Origin: Cellvibrio sp. UBA7661
GTDB lineage: Bacteria > Pseudomonadota > Gammaproteobacteria > Pseudomonadales > Cellvibrionaceae
Reading direction: 5' to 3'
DNA length: 64,000 bases
Assembly (NCBI GenBank): GCA_002483365.1
Contig: DLHT01000013.1
Span: 58,818-122,817, forward strand
Shown here: positions 43,024 to 50,901 of the stretch, piece after piece
How the letters are laid out: the number at the start of each line of letters is the position of its first letter
Numbering within the stretch: position 1 is the stretch's first letter
Notes under the pieces: generated by a model
The model's database searches: none
What the model was told of the DNA's origin: nothing
What the model saw: only the letters and a program-made list of their open reading frames with translations
Program-made: the position numbers and the translations under genes

Positions 43024-44094
43024 ATGAAATCCAGTGTGCGCCTGTTGTTATTGTTGATCATGTTGACGGGCGCACTCAATGCCCAGTCTGCGGTTGTCCT
43101 GCTTTACCATCATGTTAGTAACTCCACGCCTAAATCTACCAGTATCAGTCCAGAAGCCTTTGAAGCGCAGATGGATTATCTGGAAAACAATAATTTCACT
43201 GTTGTGCCTTTGCTGGAGTTGACTGAAAAGTTACGCAAGGGTGAGCCTCTGCCCGATAAAACTATTGCCATCACCTTTGATGATTCTTACGCATCTGTGT
43301 ATGAATCTGCTTATCCACGCTTAAAAAAACGTGGCTGGCCATTCACTTTTTTTGTGAATACCGAGGTTGTCAGCTCGGGAAAAATATTTGTGAGCTGGGA
43401 TCAGTTGCGTGAAATGTCCAGGAATGGTGTGACTGTCGCCAATCATTCCAGTGCGCATCATCACCTTCCGCGTCGCGAGCAAAATGAAACTGAAAAACAG
43501 TGGCGCGCACGCATTACCGCTGACATTAATAACGCGCAGCAGACGATTAAAAAAGAAATTGGCAAAGCACCGATGATTCTTGCTTACCCTTTTGGTGAAT
43601 ACGATATAGAAGTGCAACGTATTGCCCAAAAACTGGGATATATCGCCTTCGGCCAGCAATCGGGTGTGCTCTATAGTGAGGGCGATTTACAAGCGGTGCC
43701 GCGCTTCCCGTTTGGCGGTAGCTTTGCCGAGCTGGATGATTTTATTATGAAGGTTAACACCAAGCCTATGCCGGTAAAGCGCGTGGAGTTTTATGCAGAT
43801 AAAAATAAACGCATGGATAACCTGATTGCGCGTGAAGGCGATAAACCCTGGTTGGTGTTAACACTGGATGATACTGCACTGTTGAAAAAAATAAATTGCT
43901 TTGCGACAGGCCAAGGGGCCATTCCAGTTGAAGTGATTGGCAATGCTTTGTGGGCGCAGGCAAAAACAGCATTAGTGCCAGGGCGAACACGTTACAACTG
44001 TACGGCTTATACGGGTGAGAAAGGGCGTTTTTATTGGTACACACAACAGTGGTTGGTGACAGATAAAAAAGGCGCTTGGACCTATAAGGATTAA
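43024..44094 (+). CDS. Secreted polysaccharide deacetylase (NodB/CE4 domain)
   Basis: The 356-aa protein has a signal peptide (MKSSVRLLLLLIMLTGALNA-QSA) and a CE4 domain: LLYHHVS, the metal-binding ITFDDSYASVYESAYP, and NHSSAHHHLPR with the second and third metal ligands, then AYPFGEYD. The C-terminal third (about 245-356) is an extra domain of unknown type. It probably removes acetyl groups from a cell-wall or exopolysaccharide glycan in the periplasm. Confidence 0.86.
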   Translation: MKSSVRLLLLLIMLTGALNAQSAVVLLYHHVSNSTPKSTSISPEAFEAQMDYLENNNFTVVPLLELTEKLRKGEPLPDKTIAITFDDSYASVYESAYPRLKKRGWPFTFFVNTEVVSSGKIFVSWDQLREMSRNGVTVANHSSAHHHLPRREQNETEKQWRARITADINNAQQTIKKEIGKAPMILAYPFGEYDIEVQRIAQKLGYIAFGQQSGVLYSEGDLQAVPRFPFGGSFAELDDFIMKVNTKPMPVKRVEFYADKNKRMDNLIAREGDKPWLVLTLDDTALLKKINCFATGQGAIPVEVIGNALWAQAKTALVPGRTRYNCTAYTGEKGRFYWYTQQWLVTDKKGAWTYKD

Positions 44095-44113
44095 TTAAAA
44101 GCGAATGCTATTT

Positions 44114-44767
44114 TTAGCGTTTGGATGGCTCTTTGTTAGCAGAATTGCCCGCCGAGAGCCATGCAGTAATATCCTGCCATTGTTGTAAATCTTTTTGTAC
44201 GCTGCGCACGGGTAAATCAAAAATAGAAATGCCATTCTCCATTGCACGAATATAGTTTTGTGAATCGCGCAGTGTGCCGATAAGCGGAATTTGTACACGC
44301 TGCAAAAATGTCATTAATTCCTGATGAAAACGCACATGTGGTCGAGTGCGATTGGCCAGCATGCCTGCGCGCAGATTCTGTTCCAAAATACCAGAGCGAT
44401 AGATCTGCATTAAAAAACGCAAGCTGGCTTTGATATCCACCGGCGATGGCAATAGCGGAATAATCAGTTGGCAGCCGGGCGCAAGCACAGGTGATTGCGT
44501 TTCTGGAATCCAACCGGCAGGCAGATCGTGAATGACAACCGCGCCATCAATATTCGCTTGAAAAGGCTCATCAACTTGGCGCGTAATCAGGTCAAATACA
44601 GTGCAGTTTTTAGGGCGGGATGCAAACCAATCAGCGGCTGATTTTTGCGGATCGCGGTCAACCAATACGGTAGGAACGTGTTGGTTGGCAAAGTGGCAGG
44701 CGAGGTTGGTCGCAATAGTGGTTTTTCCGCAGCCGCCTTTGGCGTTAATAATAAAAATATCAGGCAT
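44114..44767 (-). CDS. Orphan ParA/MinD-type ATPase
   Basis: The 217-aa protein has the deviant Walker A motif KGGCGKTT (residues 10-17), switch I-like DRDPQKSAADW (about 37-47), and a Walker B-like strand VVIHDLPAGW. Small ParA proteins position plasmids, chromosomes or protein complexes. There is no ParB-like gene next to it. The promoter region has repeated TGTTGTTAAC motifs that may be its operator. It is convergent with the deacetylase gene. Confidence 0.85.
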   Translation of the reverse strand: MPDIFIINAKGGCGKTTIATNLACHFANQHVPTVLVDRDPQKSAADWFASRPKNCTVFDLITRQVDEPFQANIDGAVVIHDLPAGWIPETQSPVLAPGCQLIIPLLPSPVDIKASLRFLMQIYRSGILEQNLRAGMLANRTRPHVRFHQELMTFLQRVQIPLIGTLRDSQNYIRAMENGISIFDLPVRSVQKDLQQWQDITAWLSAGNSANKEPSKR

Positions 44768-44794
44768 TGCGGATTCCTTGTTAATCGCACTCGC

Positions 44795-44830
44795 TGTTGT
44801 TAACCAGATATGAATTTGTTGTTAACAACA
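44795..44830. promoter_or_regulatory. Repeated TGTTGTTAAC operator candidate
   Basis: TGTTGTTAAC occurs at 44795-44804 and 44817-44826, 22 bp apart (two helical turns). The second copy is part of the perfect 14-bp palindrome TGTTGTTAACAACA (44817-44830). Both lie just upstream of the parA-like gene. Confidence 0.5.
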
Positions 44831-44861
44831 GGAGCGCTATTTTTATTATGTGAGTCTGGCG

Positions 44862-46169
44862 TTAATTAGGATTGATAGTGATATTGATGTCGTCAGTTAC
44901 TTCAACGCCGCTTGAGTTTTCGATCACATTGCCTTCACTGTCACGCACTTCAGCGACAACATAAATCGTAGCGCTTGAGACGAGATCCAGATCGCTATTC
45001 ACACGTAACTCACCCGTTGATGTGATGGTAATTCTATTCTCACGGTCATCTGGAATGGTGTTGTTGCGATCATCAATATCCCAAAATACATTGCTGGTGT
45101 AGTCGTCTTTGGTTGATCCGTCGGCATAAGTTGCGGTGACATCCAGATTCAGGTTGCTGTCTTCTGAAACGCTCAGGTTTGAAGTTGCTCCACCATTGTT
45201 GTTTTTGATTTCAATTGACCGAAGTTGACGCTCTTTAATGACTAACTTTTGAGTGCCTTCTATATCGCCACAGGTACCTTTTAAGGTGACTGTTGATCCA
45301 TTGGCTGTACCGTTTTGCGCGGTAATTTTGGTGCCTTCAATTTTTAACAAACTCGCTGGAGCTGCTGAAAGAGTTGAATTGGCGGTAATATCAATAGGAG
45401 TGGAGCCGGTGGTATAAGTACCGTTGATGGTAACCGTTGCAGTATCGCCATCGCGCCATTCGGTTGTTTTACTGTTTGTGACCGTAATTGCGGTCAGCGC
45501 GTCATTCACGGTAAAGCCAAGCGCATCAGATGAAATTATTTCATTGTCGTTATTTGTTCCGCTTGCGACGATTTTAATGGTGCCGCTGTTGGTGGTGCTG
45601 AGCGCCTCTGCGTTTTTATCCTTAAAGCTTGCAATTGTGCTGCCTTCAGTGACTGCCCATGTCAGCGGATAAGGCAGTGTAATGCCGCCTTCAAATTCAG
45701 CTTCAGCGGTGAATGTTGTATTTTGGCATTCATCTACAGAGGTTGCGCCGGATGAATGTTTGACAGTGACTTTTTTCAGATTGGCATCCGTTAACGAAAT
45801 ATTTTGTTCGGTAATCATGCCTGCATAGCTGACGGTAAGTGATACCTGACCTATTTTGCCTGACGCTTTAAATAAACCATTTTTGATTGAACCAAAGCTT
45901 GAATCGCTCAGTTTCCAAGTGGCTTTGCTATTGAGATTGAAGTCTTTACCTTCAGCATTTTTACCAATTGCATTAAATTGATAATCACCTTTGATGTGCA
46001 CAATGCCGTCGTTGTTTGCGATGGCAATCGAGATAACGCCATTTTTGCTTGCATCAACGGTTTGCTCAACCCGCGCGCTGTCACCATCGCCACCACCACA
46101 ACTGATCAGGGTAAATGCACTGGCGCTGAGTGCGAGTGTCGATAAAAAACGTATTCCCTTAGAACGCAT
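44862..46169 (-). CDS. Lipoprotein with bacterial Ig-like (Big2-type) domains
   Basis: The 435-aa protein has a lipoprotein signal (LSASAFTLISC, Cys24), followed by GGGDGDS and several beta-rich repeats with the rhythm VTHSSG...TAEAEFEGGITLPYPLTWAV, TVTINGTYTTGSTPIDITANSTLSA and LDVTATYADGSTKDDYTSNV, typical of Big2-like invasin/intimin folds. It is probably surface- or periplasm-exposed. Its start overlaps the end of the upstream beta-barrel gene by 11 bases, so they are likely coupled. Confidence 0.78.
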   Translation of the reverse strand: MRSKGIRFLSTLALSASAFTLISCGGGDGDSARVEQTVDASKNGVISIAIANNDGIVHIKGDYQFNAIGKNAEGKDFNLNSKATWKLSDSSFGSIKNGLFKASGKIGQVSLTVSYAGMITEQNISLTDANLKKVTVKHSSGATSVDECQNTTFTAEAEFEGGITLPYPLTWAVTEGSTIASFKDKNAEALSTTNSGTIKIVASGTNNDNEIISSDALGFTVNDALTAITVTNSKTTEWRDGDTATVTINGTYTTGSTPIDITANSTLSAAPASLLKIEGTKITAQNGTANGSTVTLKGTCGDIEGTQKLVIKERQLRSIEIKNNNGGATSNLSVSEDSNLNLDVTATYADGSTKDDYTSNVFWDIDDRNNTIPDDRENRITITSTGELRVNSDLDLVSSATIYVVAEVRDSEGNVIENSSGVEVTDDINITINPN

Positions 46170-46722
46170 AAGTTACTCCCAGGCCGAAGCCGTCAATCGT
46201 CAGGTGATCATCTTTGTAGTAGCGCAGATAATCCAACGTCCAATAAAAATTTTTGTTGCGCATAATGCGGTCTTGCAGCGATACGCCGTAACTAAAATCA
46301 GAAAAGGTGTCTTTGTTATTGGCGAGATTGCCAAGTATTGGCAGGTTGGTTTCCAGCTCGGTCGATGCATAACCCAAAAGCACACTGACTTTCAGGTCTT
46401 CCGGTTGTGTATCTGGGTTGGTGAGCGTGATGTAAATACCGCTCTGTTGCTTAACATCCATCGTCAGGTTGTTTTCTTTTGCATCGCTCATCGGGGCGGC
46501 AATCAATGCTTGCAGACCGATGCCATCCATTAATCCATCGGTAAAGGCAGCTTCGCCTTTGAGTTGCAAGAGCGATGGCGAAAAACTTTCACCCGAAGCT
46601 TTGATTTTGGTGTAAACCGCCTGCGCCGATGCGCTGAAGGCAATTAGGTCTTGTTCTGCCATGGCGTGGCTACAAGCCAGAGCGCCTAGCAGGCCGTTGA
46701 TGAGTAGCAATCGTTTACACAT
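46159..46722 (-). CDS. Outer-membrane beta-barrel protein
   Basis: The 187-aa protein has a signal peptide ending at AMA (about residue 22) and alternating beta-strands with a final aromatic residue (GLGVTYAF), as in small outer-membrane barrels. FYWTLDYLRYY and DGFGLGVTYAF are the last strands. The first gene of a pair with the Ig-like lipoprotein, it may act as its partner; that is inference. Confidence 0.72.
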   Translation of the reverse strand: MCKRLLLINGLLGALACSHAMAEQDLIAFSASAQAVYTKIKASGESFSPSLLQLKGEAAFTDGLMDGIGLQALIAAPMSDAKENNLTMDVKQQSGIYITLTNPDTQPEDLKVSVLLGYASTELETNLPILGNLANNKDTFSDFSYGVSLQDRIMRNKNFYWTLDYLRYYKDDHLTIDGFGLGVTYAF

Positions 46723-46761
46723 AAGTTTTCCTTGCTGTGTGATAGATGTGATTGTTAACAG

Positions 46762-47556
46762 TTATTCCAGATTATTGCCGTTGATTACAGTGCGCAGTTC
46801 GTGAATATAAGCGCTGCCGCGACCAGAATACTTACCCAGCTCTGCAACCAGGGCGTGGCCGGTAAATTGCTCGGGTGTATCACGCAGTGTTGCGCGCAGT
46901 TGCCGCCAAGGGCGATACGCATTGTGGGTGTTAATGTTGTTGAAGTATGCCGTAAGGGACTCTTCTACATTGTTAAATTTCTTAACTTCATGTTTCGCGC
47001 CTTTAGGGCGTTTGCTGGGAACTATGCCGCAGCCTTCCTTGTAACACCAATGGCCGAACAGGTTATGTGCTTCTTCTGCAAAACGCGATGTGCCCCAGCC
47101 GGATTCAACAGCCGCTTGTGCCAATACCATCGCTGGCGGTATGGCATCAACACGCAACAATAAGATGTCGATTGCTTTGGCATCTTCCGGGTAGGTTTCG
47201 TAAGTGACGTGGAATTTTTCACGTAGTTTTTCAAGATTGCGTTTATTCACTCCGGTAATGCTTTGCGATGTATCCCATTCGGCTTTTATTTTTAATAAAC
47301 GTTCACGGGATTTTAATAATTTTGCATTTTTTTCATCGACCAGTGGGCGCAGCATATTCAAGAACTGCTCTTTACGTTCTGGTGTTTGGTCGATGGCGGC
47401 AAAATCGGGCAGCAGTGTGCTGCTGGTGAGTTCATCCTCATCCATAAACACCTGTTGAAGTGGAGTGGACATCAGGATGACAACCAGCACCAAGGTGGCC
47501 AGTGGAAATGCGATCAGTAAAAATCCCATCAACCATTGCGAAAGGTTTTTGTTCAT
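46762..47556 (-). CDS. Bax-type glucosaminidase (peptidoglycan hydrolase)
   Basis: The 264-aa protein has one N-terminal membrane helix (about 10-30) and a glucosaminidase domain (about 130-255): PPAMVLAQAAVESGWGTSRFAEEAHNLFGHWCYKEGCG carries the catalytic Glu. It matches the Bax group related to FlgJ and likely trims peptidoglycan from the inner-membrane face. A heptanucleotide microsatellite lies just upstream of the start. Confidence 0.85.
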   Translation of the reverse strand: MNKNLSQWLMGFLLIAFPLATLVLVVILMSTPLQQVFMDEDELTSSTLLPDFAAIDQTPERKEQFLNMLRPLVDEKNAKLLKSRERLLKIKAEWDTSQSITGVNKRNLEKLREKFHVTYETYPEDAKAIDILLLRVDAIPPAMVLAQAAVESGWGTSRFAEEAHNLFGHWCYKEGCGIVPSKRPKGAKHEVKKFNNVEESLTAYFNNINTHNAYRPWRQLRATLRDTPEQFTGHALVAELGKYSGRGSAYIHELRTVINGNNLE

Positions 47557-47570
47557 GAATTGCTATACCT

Positions 47571-47621
47571 AAATAAAAAATAAAAAATAAAAAATAAAAA
47601 ATAAAAAATAAAAAATAAAAA
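47571..47621. repeat. Heptanucleotide microsatellite (TAAAAAA)n
   Basis: T residues recur exactly every 7 bases at 47574, 47581, 47588, 47595, 47602, 47609 and 47616, giving six perfect TAAAAAA units plus ends. It lies 15 bases upstream of the bax-like start and 14 bases after the stop of the preceding gene on the same strand. Confidence 0.95.
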
Positions 47622-47634
47622 GAGTAATTGGAAG

Positions 47635-48324
47635 TTACAAATCAAGTTGTTTGCGCAGTGCTTCCATACGTTTGGCATTTTCTTCTTTGCTGAGCGGTGT
47701 CTCTATGGTTTCCGGTAGTGCAGGCACATTAGGCGCGGGTAGTTCGGTACCATTCATGACGCGCTCGCATAGTTTCAGGTAGTGTCGCTCGAAAATAGGA
47801 AAGGCCACTTTTTCACTGTTACTTGCCAGAAAATACCAGTCGCTCGCACAACCGGCGTGATACACCGCCGGATGGCTCCACTGGTGAGCCGCTTTGGGGC
47901 TGGGCGCACGGCAGGCTTCTACATAGGCTTGGTGGGCATCAACCAAACCAAAGGCTTCCGGATTGCCCTGGCAAGCGCGGATCATGCGGTTGAGCGTGGG
48001 TAAATATTCCGACTCTTCAATCACTTTACGCGCGCCGCGCAAAATAGTTTCCGGCGCGAATTGCGCGAGTGAATTCAACCACAGGCGACGCGCTTGATTG
48101 AGCAATTCATTGTCTTTGAACGCGCTGTAATATTGGTTGTGATAATTAATACGGAACAATGCAAACACTTGATTGATTGCATCGACATGCGCATCAGTGG
48201 GCGCGCTGTAATGCTCGCGTTGCGCGCGCGCAGAATCAGCTTGCCCAGCTGCGGTCGTTGAGTTGTTCTGCGAGGCTGCTATCTCTTGTGCGACCTGATT
48301 GATGAGGGATTGGCTGTCCTGCAT
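47635..48324 (-). CDS. Lambda P-like replication protein (helicase loader)
   Basis: The 229-aa protein resembles phage replication protein P in the block INQVFALFRINYHNQYYSAFKD...ARRLWLNSLAQFAPETILRGARKVIEESEYLPTLNRMIRAC. P-like proteins recruit the replicative helicase DnaB. Its ATG, with AGCAGG upstream, lies inside the DnaT-like gene, an 89-bp out-of-frame overlap. It is next to DnaT-like in the same direction, so the two likely act together in primosome assembly. Confidence 0.75.
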   Translation of the reverse strand: MQDSQSLINQVAQEIAASQNNSTTAAGQADSARAQREHYSAPTDAHVDAINQVFALFRINYHNQYYSAFKDNELLNQARRLWLNSLAQFAPETILRGARKVIEESEYLPTLNRMIRACQGNPEAFGLVDAHQAYVEACRAPSPKAAHQWSHPAVYHAGCASDWYFLASNSEKVAFPIFERHYLKLCERVMNGTELPAPNVPALPETIETPLSKEENAKRMEALRKQLDL

Positions 48325-49420
48325 GGTTAACCTGCTGCGAGTTGACGGTGGTTAATGCGTGTTGTTTTGCCCAGTGATATTTCACGTGCTGCAAAAATTT
48401 GGTATTCCAGCTGGGGTATACCTGATTGCTGTCGCGCCAGAAAAGAACAAACTCCGCAACCTGTTGCCGGGCAAATTGCAAATCGATATTTGCCAATTTG
48501 AGCACATCAAATACATCCTGGCTTGGCTGCCAGTTTTCGGGAATACGCTTGGGTTCGGTATCGTGCTCCAGCGCCGAATGGTAGCGCAGCCATTGGCGTT
48601 TAACGTGCTGGATAAATTTACTGTTCCAAGTCCGGCCGACTTCACCGCGCTCTTGCCAGTACACCACAAATTCGGGAATCGAATCCTCTACAAATGCGAG
48701 ACTGATATTGGCGTGTTTGACCAGCACTTCAAGCGCTTCGCGGCTTGGACGCCATTGGCTGTGCATGGCAATTTCCTGATCGCGCTGCAGGAATTCGGTA
48801 TCGCGGTCGCGCGTGCGGCGCTCCTGCTCTTCACGCAGGCGGCGGGCATCGTCAGATTGCTTTTGCTCCCACAGCTTTTTGGTGTGCTTAACAAAGGCCG
48901 AACCCCAGGAATGCTTGGTATCGCCACGGTCGCGCCAGTAGACAATAAATTCCGGCACTTGTTGCCAGGCAAACTCACCGGGTACACCCAGTTGCAATAA
49001 CTGCGCGAGCAGGTCGCGGTCGGGTTGCCAGTTGTGGGGAATCAAATTCGCGCTGTGCGATCCCGTATGAGTCGGCGCAAATGCGGGAGCTGAAGGTGGA
49101 TTGGCGGCTTGAGGCTCCGTCTCCAGCGAGATCACCAGCCGTTGGCTCTCGGTGTAAGGCGCTGAAGCCAGCAGGATAATGCCCTTGTCTTTCAGGTTGC
49201 GGCTAATGCGCTGAATGTCGTGATCCGTCCAAAACGGCATCATCCGGCTTGCCCAGTTTGCATCCACATCTAGCCACTGCCGCCCATTGGCTTGCGAGAG
49301 CGGCAAAAACGCCGCCATGTCTCCCAAAATCGACAGCATACACGCCTCTTCCAGCCCGATAGTGGCTGCAAGGGACGGGGAAACCAGCAGTGGGCGTTCA
49401 GGAATCAGGGATGAGCTCAT
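48236..49420 (-). CDS. DnaT-like protein with three tandem DnaT domains
   Basis: The 394-aa protein has an N-terminal winged-helix-like region (about 10-100) and three copies of the DnaT ssDNA-binding domain at about 127-187, 220-280 and 292-352. Each copy has the pattern W(Q/R)P, then (P/A)EF(V/I)xxW, then (S/T)W.sxFxxHxK; for example PEFVVYWQERGEVGRTWNSK. Coiled, Arg/Glu-rich linker at 188-219. E. coli DnaT has one such domain. ATG 49420 is preferred to the in-frame extension to 49492. It sits directly upstream of the P-like gene. Confidence 0.82.
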   Translation of the reverse strand: MSSSLIPERPLLVSPSLAATIGLEEACMLSILGDMAAFLPLSQANGRQWLDVDANWASRMMPFWTDHDIQRISRNLKDKGIILLASAPYTESQRLVISLETEPQAANPPSAPAFAPTHTGSHSANLIPHNWQPDRDLLAQLLQLGVPGEFAWQQVPEFIVYWRDRGDTKHSWGSAFVKHTKKLWEQKQSDDARRLREEQERRTRDRDTEFLQRDQEIAMHSQWRPSREALEVLVKHANISLAFVEDSIPEFVVYWQERGEVGRTWNSKFIQHVKRQWLRYHSALEHDTEPKRIPENWQPSQDVFDVLKLANIDLQFARQQVAEFVLFWRDSNQVYPSWNTKFLQHVKYHWAKQHALTTVNSQQVNHAGQPIPHQSGRTRDSSLAEQLNDRSWAS

Positions 49421-49520
49421 AGCGTTAACGGCAGCAGCAAAACCAAAGGTGGGAATTGTAGGCGCATAGGGATGTAGATGCCAGCGCAGCATCTGCCGTC
49501 CAAAGAGGGATAAATCGCGG

Positions 49521-50885
49521 TTAATGCTGATTAGGCAAAATTACCTCAAAACTGGCGCCCTGGCTTTGGTCTTCGCTGATGATTATTTCGCCTTTCAGTT
49601 TTTGTGTTACCAGGTTGTACACAATCGACAGGCCTAGCCCTGAGCCGCCGGTGCGGCGGGCGGTGGTGAAGAAGGGTTCAAAGATTTTTGCGCGGATATC
49701 ATTGGCGATGCCGCAGCCGTTGTCGGTGTAGTGAAGTACGACTTGGCCTTGGGATTCGCGTAATTCGATACGGATTTTTTTATCGCTGGTATTGGCAAAC
49801 GCATGGTGGATGGAGTTAGTGATCAGGTTGGTAATAATCTGGGCGATAGCACCCGGGTAGCTGTTGATGTTGATCTCTGCACCGGGCAACAGCGTGCAAT
49901 CGATGTGATTTTTTTTCAGCAGCGGTTGCAGACTTTTCAGTGTTAATTCAATACACGCGCGCAGTTCAAATTGTTCCTCTTCGTTGGCAATGTGAATTGC
50001 TCCGGAGAGTTTGAAGTTTTGTACCAAGGTGGCAGCGCGGCCGAGGTTGTTGTTAATCAGGCTGAGGCCGTCGTCAATGTTTGTCAGAAATTGTGCAAAC
50101 GCCTCTTCACTTAATGCGTCGTCGCGATAGAGTTGCTGCACCTGCTTTAATTCGTTGGCGCAATGGCTGGCTGACGTGACTGCGATACCCAAGGGCGTAT
50201 TGATTTCATGGGCAAGTCCCGATACCAATCGCCCGAGTGATGCGAGTTTTTCGCTTTCAATTAATTTTGCCTGGGTGTGATTCAAATTGCGCAGTGCATC
50301 TTGCAGCACATTGGTGCGTTCATTGATTTTTTCTTCCAGCTGCTCGTTAATTTTTTTTAGTTGTTGCTCGTAATCGTTGCGCTGCGCTGCGCTGACAGCG
50401 CGGCCATAAGTGTCGGCCAGTGCGCTCACAAAGGCGATCTCTTCATTCGTCCATTCGCGCATGTCACCTTGATGCTCACAGCAAATAATCCCCAGCATAT
50501 TGCCGCGGTGGCGGATAGGTGCATCCAGCATGGAGGTAATGCCGTAGGGAATTAAATAGCTATCGCGGAATTCATTGGTGCTGTCATCTTCTTGTGCGTT
50601 GTTGGCGACAATCGCGCGATCGGTGTCCAAGCTGTCAAAGTAGCGTGGGAAGTGTTCGCGCAACAGGCATAAATCGGTATCCAATTTACAGTCATCACCA
50701 TCAATCAGCATTTTTCCGCAAATGGCTTGTTTGTCTTCCGATAATAACCAAATGCCTGCGCGGCTGATGCGTAATCCGTGGATAGCGGCAGTGAGAATCA
50801 ACAAACCGGCAGCATTTAAATCGCCGTCATCAATCATGGTGGATTTGGAAACGTCGAGCAAAATATCGTAAAGCGATCTGGTCAT
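49521..50885 (-). CDS. GAF-domain sensor histidine kinase
   Basis: The 454-aa protein has an N-terminal GAF domain (about 1-165), a coiled coil (about 165-205), a dimerisation/phosphoacceptor region with the histidine in SGLAHEINTPLGIA, and a C-terminal ATPase with NLITNSIHHA, HYTDNGCGIA and GGSGLGLSIV. No membrane segment is seen, so it is cytoplasmic. It follows the HD-GYP response regulator gene by 16 bases and they probably form a two-component pair. Confidence 0.9.
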   Translation of the reverse strand: MTRSLYDILLDVSKSTMIDDGDLNAAGLLILTAAIHGLRISRAGIWLLSEDKQAICGKMLIDGDDCKLDTDLCLLREHFPRYFDSLDTDRAIVANNAQEDDSTNEFRDSYLIPYGITSMLDAPIRHRGNMLGIICCEHQGDMREWTNEEIAFVSALADTYGRAVSAAQRNDYEQQLKKINEQLEEKINERTNVLQDALRNLNHTQAKLIESEKLASLGRLVSGLAHEINTPLGIAVTSASHCANELKQVQQLYRDDALSEEAFAQFLTNIDDGLSLINNNLGRAATLVQNFKLSGAIHIANEEEQFELRACIELTLKSLQPLLKKNHIDCTLLPGAEININSYPGAIAQIITNLITNSIHHAFANTSDKKIRIELRESQGQVVLHYTDNGCGIANDIRAKIFEPFFTTARRTGGSGLGLSIVYNLVTQKLKGEIIISEDQSQGASFEVILPNQH

Positions 50886-50901
50886 GGTGATCCGTTATTT
50901 A

